Positions 6,968 through 16,041 are shown, counted from the stretch's first letter. The stretch: DNA of 20,473 nt from Sphacelaria rigidula (GCA_964200075.2 CAXNAA020000526.1:1-20473); one strand, 5' to 3'. Notes: generated by a model not told the origin, from the sequence alone. Program-made: numbers and translations.

Positions 6968-9900
6968 TTAATTCCTCCCGAACGAGGAAGCTGGTAATGT
7001 CGCTTGCGTGAAATTCCCCACGCCTAATGTGGCAAAATGAAAAATCTGAAAAAAATCACCGAAGAAACTCGCCCGTGCGACTTTTTCGTCCTCACCACAA
7101 TTGCTCACCAAAAAAATGTCATGGTTCGCCAGTTGCAATCGCTCCTGAAGCATGGACTTTCTGACACCGTCACAGTCTGTCCGAAGCAGAACTCGCAGTA
7201 GCCTGACTTCTGGATTCAACTGCGCGGATAGTACAGTGCGCATCAACAAGGGCAACGTCTTCGATGGGCGCATAGCCATCCGTCAACCGTCGGCACTCCG
7301 TGATCACCTCAAGTGAAATCTAATAGTGCAATGAATGACTACAACGCTCTCACTCAGAACATGAGCACGTATCCCATGTGGATCCGAGGTGGGTCGAAGC
7401 TTGCGTAGCTCCTTCTCCGTCAGTAAACATCATCGGCCTACTCTGCAGAGCTCGTAACTCTGCGGTGCGTTGTAACATTTATGCAGCTCATTGACCTCCT
7501 CTGCACTGCCTGTAACTCTGCGGTACACACGATGAGACACCTACGGACAGAGAATAAATGAACAGGGCAACCTGTGCTGTGCCCTGAGAATAACATACGA
7601 AGACGGCTCAACGTTGGGCGTAAACGGATTGTTCCATTGGGTATTGTACCCGACAACACCGGTAGGAGTGCACCGATCGCTTACGCACTGCAGAGAGGCG
7701 TCAACCAAGAGCCCCGCAATAGATGAACACCGACCGGTACAGCTTCATGTAACACCCCAAACTGAACAGATTGCCGCAGTGTGATGAATGGCGAGATTTC
7801 GACTGCTGCGAGACATGGGCATGCCCTTAAACAGGGGCACTCTTCACTCTTGCACTTACGAATATCGAACTCATTAATACCAAACATTCATAAAGCTTTT
7901 GATTTTAGCTCGTGTCCACGTACCCGCTCATCCTGGAGTTCATTGATGAACGCACCAAGGTGCGTTAGAAGCATCACCGCGTTCTCGGCGCCCTCGGCCT
8001 CCTTTGCCTGCAGCGAAAGTCCGAAAAGTACAAAGTGGGCGCAAGTCAACGGAACAGCGATCGTTTCTCTGTTCCGATTGATGGAGAGGCTGCCTATTCC
8101 GATCTCACCAAGTGAGAAATCCCACCTATGAGCGGGGTTCGCCAGCAAACAGGAAAATGAACGGTAGGTGTTTTCGCAATGAAAACCATAAAATAGCACT
8201 CGGCCGATTATGGGCAAACATGGGCGAACAGTGGAGCCGTTTGACCATTGCTCCCTGAAAATAACGAGGAGAGATGACATTCTCAGGTAGTCCGACGACC
8301 ATACTTTCATGGTATGTCTTCACTGATCATAAGTCGAAAAATGCCAGCGCCTCTCGAATCAGACCATACTCTTCACTTCTGAGGCCAACTCTTATGGGAG
8401 CGTTTGAAATTTTATTTTGCAACAATTTCAGATGTTTTTTTTTTTTTGCCATCATGGTGAACGGGCACAAAATACACAACTGCGGCAAAGAAGGAAAAAA
8501 AGTCGATTAAAATTATAGCAAAATAAAATTCTAAACGCTCCCATAATAGTTGGCCTGAGACAGGCAAAAAGTACGAAAATGAGCTTTGTTCGGCCGAGCG
8601 TTTTACTCTACAGCTAATGTTTCATCGTTACAAGTCACCTCTTGTATTTTCTTCAGCAGAATCAATTTCATGGCTCCGGGTTGATTCATCTCGTCTATTC
8701 TTCACGAGGGATTACAAGCTTCTACTCGGAATCAACCCCCGGAACCATGTAGGATGCTACAACAATAGCGGATGCGGTTTAGTACATTTCTGATGCACAA
8801 CAAATTTCTTGTCGGGCAGAGGGAGAACACCGCATACAAAGGGCGTGGTGCACTTCCTCCGCATGCGCTTCGAGTACCGTGGACCAGTGACTAACATCTT
8901 CCTGCTGTCTCCCTACAGCGCGACATTGCTCACCCTTTGCAGGTTCATGTTTATCATCACCATGAATGCCATATCCAGCTTTCCTTCTCGAAATAACCGT
9001 CGGATATTGCTCTCCATCTGTTTGATGTCTGGTGCCTGGGTGCGAAGGCGAGGGGGTTTGATAGATGGACAAGAAGCTCACGCAATGTTTGTAACTAGAC
9101 CACCGACCGACGCCTTAATCAGACAGAAAAGATCACACATCGGACAGCTCATGAGGTACCTGGATATTACTTCTTATTAGAGTACTGATCCGGATCATGA
9201 GCTAGCTCACTTGGCCACTATTTCCGTATTAGCTCTCGACAGCGATGGACGGCGAGCACGAGGTGTACAATAGCGGGAAGGTAGCGCTTTGGCTTCTCGG
9301 ACACTGGTGTCACGGGTTTCCTGTTTTTGTACAGAAGATCTGAGAGTTCCCTTCGATTAGTTATTTCAGGTAGCTTACAGTAGCTCATGAGCTGTCCGAC
9401 GTGTGTAAAAGTTACTGCAAAAACAGCAGCTCTCTTCGGACTGCTCACAAATGTCGTGCACGTCATCGTAGACTAAAACAGCCATAGAACGAACACAAGG
9501 ATCTCGGGATCTTTCCGACCTGGTTCTGTACGTACATGTCTAGTTGATCGCACAATTACCTCGATGCTGACACCGCTAAGAATAGGACGTGTACACAACC
9601 GAGTGCTGCGTGCAAGACACGAGATTCATCTGCTTGTAAGTACCGTTCTGATCATGACGATCAATCATTGCTGTACACAGTATCGAAACACAGCGCGCAG
9701 ATGGAGGAAGGACGAGGGTAAGCTACAGTTGCGCTCATGGAAACGAACCAAATCTAAGACCCGCCGCAGATTCGTGTCAGCTGCTGCCAGTCTCCTTTGC
9801 ATGGCCATATTGATCTCCTCCTCAACCTTCTTGAGCGCGATTCCCTGCTTAGCGGCAGCGACGGTGAGATATCGGGATTGACAAAACCAGCTTGAAAAAT

Positions 9901-10419
9901 CTGGTATCAAGAAGCCTTGATTGGGCACATGAAAGCTGCGGTATTTCGCTACGGCGGTCAACTTGCAGCGACTGCTTCAATCACTCGCAGCATCCGCATC
10001 ATATGGGCAGAGAAGGTGAAACTGACCTTGTCGGTTTGCTCTCCTGCAGCCTCAATTTTCCCGTGCAGGTATGTTAGCAGCGCATGGTCACATAAATCCA
10101 GGTACTCCTCGACCGTCGCGGTCATATTGCCGTTCTGAGGAGAAATAAACTGATCGATGAGAGCGTCGAGCGCTGGATGCGCCTCGGTAGCAGAAGCCAC
10201 TGCCATCTGCGCTGTTTCGTCTCCGTCGGATGCCCGAAGCGTAGCCACGGTACGTCGAGGTTGCTTCCCCAACCCGCTTTCAACAGCTCGAAAAAAATGT
10301 GGTGCAAACGAGGCGCGTGGAAGGACATGGTCCCGATTGCACCTTGCCGAATTCTCCTTGAGGACCTCCGTCAGTCGATTCAGAGGCCGCCCATGGATGA
10401 AAGATGGAAACGGGCCCGC
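6968..10419 (-). CDS. Five-exon gene for an unrecognised helix-rich protein
   Basis: This minus-strand split gene is supported by splice logic. Exons 10206-10027, 9844-9749, 9035-8934, 8007-7924 and 7219-7109 have donors GTCAGT, GTTCGT, GTGAGC, GTACGT and GTGAGC, and acceptors all ending in CAG. Every exon is a multiple of three and every junction is phase 0. The joined protein has 191 residues from ATG 10206 and is rich in charged amphipathic helices, with no membrane segment. Exons 3 to 5 read as one continuous domain (REGKLDMAF, NLQR-AKEAEG, INELQDER-LNPEVRLL). The 3' end is open: read-through reaches a TAA at 6970-6968 (237 residues), or a further intron follows. The 5' end may extend to an acceptor at 10420. 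The family and function are unknown to me. Introns are 182, 713, 926 and 704 bases. Confidence 0.75.
7109..7219 (-). CDS. Exon 5 of the split gene
   Basis: Thirty-seven codons after the acceptor CCGCGCAG, with LNPEVRLLRVLLRTD and VRKSMLQERLQ. A GTGAGC donor follows at 7108. If it is not used, the frame continues for 46 codons to a TAA at 6970-6968. If it pairs with TTTTTTTCAG ending at 7046, a 63-base in-frame intron is removed and the same stop is reached. The tail after 7109 looks less protein-like than the exon. Confidence 0.7.
7441..7524. repeat. 26-bp direct repeat in intron 4
   Basis: Positions 7441-7466 and 7499-7524 match at 22 of 26 bases, sharing CTCTGCA and GTAACTCTGCGGT. The period is 58 bases. 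Confidence 0.6.
7924..8007 (-). CDS. Exon 4 of the split gene
   Basis: Twenty-eight codons, preceded by a long pyrimidine tract and CGCTGCAG, and followed by CGG|GTACGT. It encodes AKEAEGAENAVMLL and GAFINELQDER, continuing the helix started in exon 3. The same frame is open upstream to 8310, but the strong acceptor and the natural fit to exon 3 favour the short exon. Confidence 0.75.
8383..8555. mobile_element. 173-bp Harbinger/Tourist-like MITE in intron 3
   Basis: The ends are inverted copies: 8382-8420 and 8518-8556 match at 36 of 39 positions, starting GGCCAACT and containing TATGGGAGCGTTT. Weaker similarity continues about 12 bases further in. TGA at 8380-8382 and 8556-8558 is a 3-bp target duplication, as in PIF/Harbinger elements, which usually duplicate TNA. 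The interior is AT-rich with a T13 run and no coding frame. It lies inside the intron between exons 3 and 4 of the split gene. Confidence 0.85.
8669..8749. repeat. Hairpin with about 19-bp arms in intron 3
   Basis: CATGGCTCCGGGTTGATTC at 8669-8687 is mirrored at 8729-8749, with one substitution and two extra C. The loop is 41 bases. It may be the remains of a small inverted-repeat element or a foldable intronic RNA. Confidence 0.6.
8934..9035 (-). CDS. Exon 3 of the split gene
   Basis: Thirty-four codons between a pyrimidine-rich acceptor (CTTCGCACCCAG) and the donor AGG|GTGAGC. Motifs include APDIKQMESNIRRLF, REGKLDMAF and a Met-rich VMINMNLQR end. This is the most convincing coding exon in the window: both splice sites are near consensus and the other two minus-strand frames look less protein-like. 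Confidence 0.8.
9134..9405. mobile_element. Fold-back element in intron 2
   Basis: The 22-base ends at 9134-9155 and 9384-9405 are inverted copies with one mismatch (CACACRTCGGACAG then CTCATGAG). Similarity resumes inside after an 8-base gap (TACCTG, then ATWAC-like). The total length is 272 bases. No exact target duplication was found, though AAAAG occurs near both outer ends. It is a MITE-like relic located between exons 1-2 and exon 3 of the split gene. Confidence 0.6.
9749..9844 (-). CDS. Exon 2 of the split gene
   Basis: Thirty-two codons, starting after GCTAAGCAG and ending at GATTTG|GTTCGT. It encodes a strongly charged helix (LKKVEEEINMAMQRRLAAAD). The acceptor could be three bases earlier (AAG|CAG), which would add one Gln without changing phase. 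GTTCGT is the weakest donor of the set, and an alternative GTCTTA lies four codons upstream, also in phase 0. Confidence 0.7.
10027..10206 (-). CDS. Exon 1 of the split gene (may extend to 10419)
   Basis: Sixty codons from ATG 10206 to the donor AAG|GTCAGT. It encodes an N-terminal MAVASATEAHPALDAL segment and a helix with TVEEYLDLCDHALL. The reading frame stays open upstream to 10470, and a CAG acceptor just before 10419 is also in phase 0. In that longer form the leader is Arg/Ser/Ala-rich (RRTVATLRAS) and has an ASFAP word reminiscent of stramenopile plastid targeting motifs, but no hydrophobic signal peptide is visible here. ATG 10206 is the conservative start. Confidence 0.7.
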
Positions 10420-10890
10420 CTGCAAATATACAGATACGTGGGCACAACACTTCAGCCAACATCTAAACATATCCGACGGCTGCCCCCATGAAACTCGTTA
10501 TTCGTGCGGGATGAATCGAATTGACATTATTCCTGTCAGCGATTCATGCAGCGTCTTTGATGAGGCATTGGGCTCGAGGGAGAGGGGGGAGGGGGTCGGA
10601 TTCAAGCCACTCAATTGATCGCTGACTGGTGTGCCGAGTAGTAACTCGCTAGTTCAATTCGCGTAAAAGTACGGATGGGATGAGACGAGGAAGCATAAAA
10701 ATTGTTCCGCGTGTACTCTGAACTACTCAAGTTCGGCAAGTGTCCAACAATTCCCTTTTTTTCAAGAGTCACAGTGTCAAGTTATCCCGTTGCATTGTCC
10801 TCTGTGTATTATGAAGGGTCGATTGTTTGTGATTGGATGAGGTTTGCATTACACCGCATAGATATCGTAATTCCATGTTGTGTCAACGCA
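10420..10890. other. Upstream region of the split gene
   Basis: Probable 5' flank or first intron of the minus-strand gene. No first exon with a signal peptide could be picked out. A CCAAT word occurs on the minus strand near 10832. Open frames here are not convincing. Confidence 0.4.
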
Positions 10891-11000
10891 GGTACACCGA
10901 GTGTACAAAGCAAATCTCGCGGGGTTGAGTGGGGTGTCAGTTTTCCAGCCTCATGGGTACACCGAGTGTACAATGCAAATCTCGCGGGGTTGAGCAGGGT
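10891..11000 (+). repeat. 45-bp direct repeat, two copies
   Basis: 10891-10935 and 10956-11000 match at 42 of 45 bases, 65 bases apart. Each copy begins with GTACAC-CGA-GTGTAC, a small inverted repeat, and ends in a CTCGCGGGGTTGAG block. An AGCCTCATGG word after each copy suggests a longer original unit. Confidence 0.9.
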
Positions 11001-11164
11001 ATGCATTTGTTCATCTTTGCTCGATGAAAGTAGCCTCATGGAGGTCGTAGAGGGAGCAAAACCGTACTGGTACTATGCATCGTTTAACCCTCTTGAAACC
11101 AGCGGGGCTTGCCCGTGGTATACATCGGGTTGACTGTTTTCGTCCTTCATTTTTTCAGCCCGCT

Positions 11165-11166
<2 letters not shown>

Positions 11167-11208
<42 letters not shown>
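11167..11208 (+). repeat. (GT)21 microsatellite
   Basis: Forty-two bases of uninterrupted GT. Confidence 0.99.
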
Positions 11209-11210
<2 letters not shown>

Positions 11211-12757
11211 CATTTCACAACCTCTCACTTGTGACTGTTCTCTACTCTGCACGCACAGAAAAAGTCGACAGCAGTACAGTAAGTACACTACAGTCCTTGT
11301 TTATGTACGTACTGCCCGAAAATGACCATATCTTGCGGACAAACGGTCAGTGCTGATAGGCAGGATGCACTCATCTACACTACAAGCGGTTGTTCGAATA
11401 CACTGCAGCTCTAAGGATGCTGCTGCGGTGCCAGAACCTCTGCGTGCTTATCCGTGTCGGCAATTGCTGGCGAGAAAAATGGATCCTGATGCTGCCCAGC
11501 AGCACTGTGTTGTACTGCGCGTTAGTGTATGAGGTGCATAAAAATGCCCTCCTGTACGATGTAGTCCATAAACATGTAGTCAGTGCTGCTGCTGCGTTGA
11601 CGCTTCCGCACCACAAGGCTGATGGTACCTACTACAGAGTAGCATTGTTAGAGTAAGGTGTGAGGTGTGGTGATCGGCGGCAACTATCACTTGCGTCCAC
11701 CAGTTGTCGTGTCGTCGTGTGCAAACGATGTTCTGGAGAGGAAGGTGCTGCCCATTCGTGGCCTGTCTTCCTGCACATGTCTTGCCCTATAACGGCGTAC
11801 AATCTCTATATAGGCAATCGCCTCAAAATATACCTTACTTCGTGACGTTTGACATTCTCCATCATGACCACCTCCACGGGCCCAATTATTTGTCGTTTCG
11901 CGGGTCCGCTATCCAAACGTTTGAGGCATGGGCTTATAAAACGAAGCCGGCATCGTACCATGTGACAATGTGTAGATTAAAGCGTGATGAATAATTGAAA
12001 GCCAGTATCATGCGCAACGTGAATTCTTCTTGATTTGATTCGTGCTAGAAAGGAGACTCATTCTCGTTCCCCACCCGGGATTGGGATTCATATGGCATGT
12101 AACGAGCTACATTTTCCCCACCTGTGGTTCACACGGCATGATCCCACCCGTGACGCGTACGGGATGTATCAAACTGACCCTATTCATTATATTCGTGGTC
12201 TTTGGGCAACACGAAGAAAAAATCACCCCTACAGAGGACGTATTAGTTCCATTCCACAGCGATATTCCCCCATCCCCAAACGGAGGGGAATGCCTAGTTC
12301 GACGAGAGTTCAAACCCGTTATATGCACGTGATAACGGCAGCTTTGATTCATAACTGCTCGCTGCGGACGGCACGTAGTGCGCCCAAACCTGTACCACTA
12401 TACTCCTACGCCTGAAACGGTATGAATGGCCAATCGATTTTCGAGGTGTTGTGAGCAAAACATGAGAAATATTATTCTATACTTCAAGAGAGTGCTTCAA
12501 CCTTGACTCGAAACTGCAGTATAGCGCAGCACGGGAGTAACAATTGGAATTGGCTGAACAAAGCAGCAGCTTCGGGCGGACAGAAAGCACTCAGCAGCTC
12601 TCCGAAACTCGAGGTACTTGTCACGCAGTTCTGCATCAAATATGGGCAGCTTCGCTCAGGATACGCCACGCAATGTGTTGGGTCTGGGGGTGGCCTGTAA
12701 TGCGCTGTTCGGACACTAAACAACCTTGAAGTGTCGTTTATTTGAACCGTCGTTTCT
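11209..12757. other. Intergenic stretch, no supported gene
   Basis: Several overlapping open frames occur, the most protein-like being at 12042-12332 on the plus strand (a hydrophobic LTLFIIFVVFG segment then EEKITPTEDVLVPF), but another frame and the opposite strand are equally open and there is no splice or duplication support. CTGTAC-type words are common near 11260-11310. Confidence 0.45.
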
Positions 12758-12791
12758 TTCTGCTAAGAAGGAGGCCAATAGATGGCACTGG
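12758..12791 (+). repeat. Dispersed repeat fragment
   Basis: The 15-mer GGAGGCCAATAGATG at 12770-12784 recurs at 20290-20304, with similarity on both sides (CTGCTA before, CTGG after), so a short homologous segment of about 30 bases is shared. Confidence 0.5.
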
Positions 12792-13545
12792 TTTTCTTTG
12801 AGCTCACCTGCGACTATGGCTGCACAGCAAACAGAGCGTACGCAGTAGTAATCATGGCGACCATCCACCTACATTTTTGTGAATCATCACAGCAGATATT
12901 TTTCAGCCTTCGCTGTCGTGTTTTTGAGTCAGACAGCGTACGGTGCTTCTTGTGAGGACGGTATCCTGCAGTCAGCATAACAGGCTGTGGTAGATTCGGT
13001 TCACTATGCACAACAGTATGGGGCATACAGGACAGTACTGCACCGACATGTACTCGGTCGTTTTTATGCCGCTCTGACCAGGAATGTAATATACACCTGA
13101 TATATGACGCACAAGCGCATGTGCCTTATTTTCATGTTTAGTTTGAAAGGATAATTCAACGGGCCGTACACAAAATTGGGGAACAGCTTCCAAACCACAG
13201 CGCTAGACCTTTGAAGGTGCTTCCAGGCCTTGACCGCCAATATCACGAGTAGGATTTTTTGCCTAAACCAGCGCCGTGTGCGTGAAGATTAAGTTGCATA
13301 TGCCAGGATCACGATGACAGAGAGCTTTCCTACAGACAGTACACGGTACAGACCGTGGTTACAGTCCTGCTTTCCTCAGCTGTGATGAACGATGCTGTGT
13401 ATGTTTTTTTTTGGCGACCGAAGAAAAGGGGCGCGGGAGTCAATCGTGGTGAAATATGATAAAAGTTTCTTTGCCGCATGAAACTCGCACTCTCCCCCCC
13501 CTTCATTACTAATGCACATCCGCACCGTACATCAGGCCGACATTC
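12792..13545. other. Intergenic stretch, nothing recognised
   Basis: Contains a T run near 13404 and a C run near 13494, but no coding frame, RNA or inverted repeat of note. Confidence 0.5.
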
Positions 13546-14017
13546 AACTGTACTGGTCTACATAGCGTAAGTACCTTGGGATTCCCTGGATTTTCAGGGT
13601 ATTCAAAGCACTGACTACTCCAGAGTACGCAGGGTGTTGACTGCCGAAATACCAAATTCCACAGGGTATGGACTGAACATCGCACTGTACGAAGAAGTCC
13701 GGAATACTCCGGGTAAATGGTACCACCTGCCGAAAACGTTCCGTATTTCATGGTACGCGAGTTGTTGACTGCGTACGTCAGAGTCCCTGGGTTATTTATT
13801 GAGTTTGAAAGCACTCAGTATTTCAGAGTACCCAGGGTATGGATAGCTTAGAATACCCAGCATGCCGTCCTCCCAGGATACCCAAGGTACTCCTGCCGAA
13901 AGTACCGAGTATCTCAGGGTATGTTGGCCCCTAGAAATGCCCAGAATGGCACCTACAGTAGGTGAGTGCAAGTTTTACTGAGTACTGCGGATACCCAAGG
14001 TATCAAAAGCCGAAAAT
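13546..14017. repeat. Degenerate array of TACCC/GGGTA palindromes
   Basis: Many short near-palindromes of the form TACYC-N-GGGTA occur: TACTCCGGGTA at 13705, TACCCAGGGTA at 13829, GGATACCCAAGGTA at 13876 and again at 13989, and relatives near 13572, 13784 and 13915. A TGCCGAAA word recurs at about 13642, 13728 and 13894, with a variant near 14008. The unit seems to be roughly 85-115 bases and badly decayed. The GTACCC/GGGTAC words make open frames here meaningless. Confidence 0.65.
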
Positions 14018-14244
14018 ACACACTGTTGCCTCCCTGTTTTGTGTGCTTGAATAGCCAAGTGGCCCCTACATAAATGATCGAATACAGCTTGACTACGAGG
14101 TAGGCGGTCTACACATAGTGTACAAATTAATTACTCTGAAGTATCAACATGGTCACTATTCTCTTCCCTGCATCCGCCGCTTGACCCATCATTTCCCTGA
14201 AAAACACGCAAGTTTCGATCTGGGGACCCTCTCAGTTGATCTGA

Positions 14245-14335
14245 AAAGCTCCCCCCCCTCACGCCTCGAAGCCTGGGACTATCGCCCAGTGATACAATTC
14301 CGAGCAGAAGCTTGCAGTCACAGGGTTGAAGGTTG
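14245..14335 (+). repeat. Dispersed repeat copy B
   Basis: Resembles 20300-20375 on the same strand, sharing CCTGGGACT-like, CCGAG/CCGAA and GAAGCTYGCAGTCA words followed by a GGGTTTGAA-like B-box-type sequence. Both copies lie near a run of C. It may be a SINE-like family. Confidence 0.4.
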
Positions 14336-14497
14336 AAGACCTACGGTACCTAGATGGCGGAAGAGAACACTGGTGTGAAGTGTACCACTTATTCAGCGGG
14401 CGTATCAGCCCCTGGTGATCGCTATTCTGCCGTTCTCGGCATGATGTAGATTTCAATAGGGATAGTTATTTTCAGCATCAATCATCAATTATCACTG

Positions 14498-14523
14498 TCA
14501 TCATCATCATCATCAACAACAAC
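14498..14523 (+). repeat. (TCA)n/(ACA)n microsatellite
   Basis: TCA units pass into ACA units. On the minus strand this is (TTG)n followed by (ATG)n directly after an AATAAA, which resembles the 3' tail of some retroposons. Confidence 0.85.
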
Positions 14524-14526
14524 ATA

Positions 14527-14532
14527 TTTATT
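14527..14532 (-). promoter_or_regulatory. Candidate polyadenylation signal AATAAA
   Basis: AATAAA on the minus strand, about 190 bases after the stop codon of the frame at 15046-14723. The distance suits a short 3' untranslated region. Confidence 0.35.
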
Positions 14533-14722
14533 AGCGTAAGCAAAAAATCGATGACAAAACCCTTTACTTTAAGCCTTATCAAAAAGGATCCTTTCCGGAA
14601 CACTTTTCGCCGAACCCCTTCCTCCTGTCGTCAGTTTCTTGCCGTCGTCGAGCGAACAATTTCTGTCATTGAGGGTGTTAGTGTTGAGTAAACACCAGGG
14701 GGATGGATGTTGGAGAAAGCCA

Positions 14723-15040
14723 TCAAAGGCCTTCGTTAGGAGCAGGTACTATACTGCTGCTCCTACCAAGAGAAGATGGTGTAGGGATAGATGTAGATAT
14801 TGCGGTTGAGGGAGGGGCCGTGCCGTAGAGAGAGGATGTCGGAGTTGCGGGACCGTCGCACTTACGTTTGTTGGGGTCAGAAATTCCCGACTCCATCCGC
14901 GCGATTTTTGCTGCAGCTTCCCCATCTTTTACTATTTTCTTTAAGTCAGTCGCGAGCTCTGCTTCTCGGGGTGAAAATTTCACAGACCTCAGGCTGCTCT
15001 CGAAAATCACATCCCTTTCATCCAAGGCAAGACCTCTGCG
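14723..15040 (-). CDS. Probable terminal exon of an unrecognised gene
   Basis: An open frame without a convincing ATG, bounded upstream by an in-frame TAA at 15052-15050, so an exon entered by splicing is likely (CAACGCAG just before 15034 is one possible acceptor). It encodes a charged half (LDERDVIFESSLRS, SPREAELATDLKKIVKDG, ISDPNKRK) and a Ser/Thr/Pro-rich tail ending in a TGA at 14725-14723. A perfect GTAAGT donor at 14865-14860 and a TTCTCTTGGTAG acceptor allow a roughly 107-base intron that would remove most of the tail and end the protein soon after. An AATAAA follows. A host gene or an ORF of a retroposon are both possible; no domain is recognised. Confidence 0.45.
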   Translation of the reverse strand, partial: RRGLALDERDVIFESSLRSVKFSPREAELATDLKKIVKDGEAAAKIARMESGISDPNKRKCDGPATPTSSLYGTAPPSTAISTSIPTPSSLGRSSSIVPAPNEGL

Positions 15041-15046
15041 TTGCAC

Positions 15047-15548
15047 AGTTTATTTGTTGTATCGTGGGTTGATCTATTTTTGGGGTGGTCGGTCTCAGGA
15101 ATATAGTGAGGGGAGGATGACAGTCTCAGGACAGTCGGCAGCAGACAGTCTCGATTTTGGAGTGGGGTTCAAGGACCGAGGGCCTAGCCCATCACTAGGT
15201 GAGCCTGATTGTTTGAACTGAGGACCTTGGTGGGCAAATAGCGCATTAATTCAAAGTCAAACTTCTGGCATCTTTTCTTCAACACCCTGCACACGGCCAC
15301 GAGGAAACTCCCTCCTGTTTGACCCCGGCGGATGCGTCTTTATATAGCGAAAGGTGTAACTCGCGTCCAAAATAGATGGGATAAGAACACAGCAGCAGAC
15401 ACCGCGCAGCGTTGGTTCCAATACACGCAGTAGTAGTGGACGGTGTCGTGCAGACTGTGGTACAGACAGCACTGTAATGGAGGTACGGTGTTCGGGTGTT
15501 CGAGACCACTGTTGCACTGTTGTCTTGAAATCAAGACACATGTACGTA

Positions 15549-15551
<3 letters not shown>
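15047..15551. other. Intergenic stretch, nothing recognised
   Basis: No convincing exon or RNA. It may contain upstream introns of the minus-strand frame to the left. Confidence 0.45.

Positions 15552-15590
<39 letters not shown>
15552..15590. repeat. (TA)19 microsatellite
   Basis: Thirty-nine bases of uninterrupted TA. The Tyr-Ile-repeat frames across it are artefacts. Confidence 0.99.
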
Positions 15591-15594
<4 letters not shown>

Positions 15595-15925
15595 ACCTGT
15601 ACTCAGATACTCGATTTTGTTCAAGTCATCCCAGCGTCTTTTCTCTTCATGCCAGAACGATTACTGCGTGTTCACCGGGGAGGCGAACCCCCTCCCCGCT
15701 ACCTGCAAAGAAAATGGAGAGACAACGGCGAACACACTCCGATATTGTAGTCGGTATGAATATAAAAGCAAGAGTCATGCGGTTCTTAATTTAAGTTCCT
15801 TGGAACAAGGTAGATATTTTGGTGAACTTTTCTTTGGTGTGCGTTTGTCGAGAGTTCTCTGTTGTATGATCTCTTGGCTTCTGCCGCTATCTGGTGGTAG
15901 TTGGTCTGTGTATGTGGGAGTGTGA
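15591..15925. other. Intergenic stretch, nothing recognised
   Basis: No coding exon or repeat identified. Confidence 0.5.
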
Positions 15926-15977
15926 TTTGTGTTGTGGGCGTGCGTGCCGTGGCCTGCGCTATCTGCCGGCTCTTTTG

Positions 15978-16041
15978 TGCGCGGGCGGGTTCAAAAATGG
16001 TGCGCCCGCTCTCTCCTGCGCGGGTGAATTCGAAAACGGTG
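15978..16041 (+). repeat. 39-bp imperfect tandem duplication
   Basis: TGCGCGGG followed by a TTCAAAAATGGTG/TTCGAAAACGGTG-type end occurs at 15978 and again at 16017, a period of 39. The period is a multiple of three, so each reading frame across it encodes a repeated peptide on both strands. Confidence 0.7.

Noticed and set aside
7685-7805. Possible extra exon in intron 4 with a CGCAG acceptor and GTAAGC donor
   Set aside because: It is 121 bases long, not a multiple of three, so including it would break the phase-0 joins on both sides. The direct join of exon 4 to exon 5 reads more naturally.
7781-8131. 116-codon plus-strand frame
   Set aside because: Antisense shadow of exon 4.
8809-9180. 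123-codon plus-strand frame
   Set aside because: It is antisense to exon 3, which has strong splice sites and better protein character on the minus strand.
9218-9466. 82-codon minus-strand frame in intron 2
   Set aside because: It overlaps the fold-back element, has no fixed splice borders, and exon 2 already joins exon 3 in phase.
10157-10618. 153-codon plus-strand frame
   Set aside because: Antisense shadow of exon 1 and its upstream extension.
12042-12332. 96-codon plus-strand frame with a hydrophobic segment
   Set aside because: Parts look protein-like, but an overlapping plus frame and a minus frame are open over the same bases and nothing else supports it.
15443-15925. 160-codon plus-strand frame
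   Set aside because: It owes its length to the (TA)19 microsatellite, which encodes Tyr-Ile repeats; the rest has no coding character.
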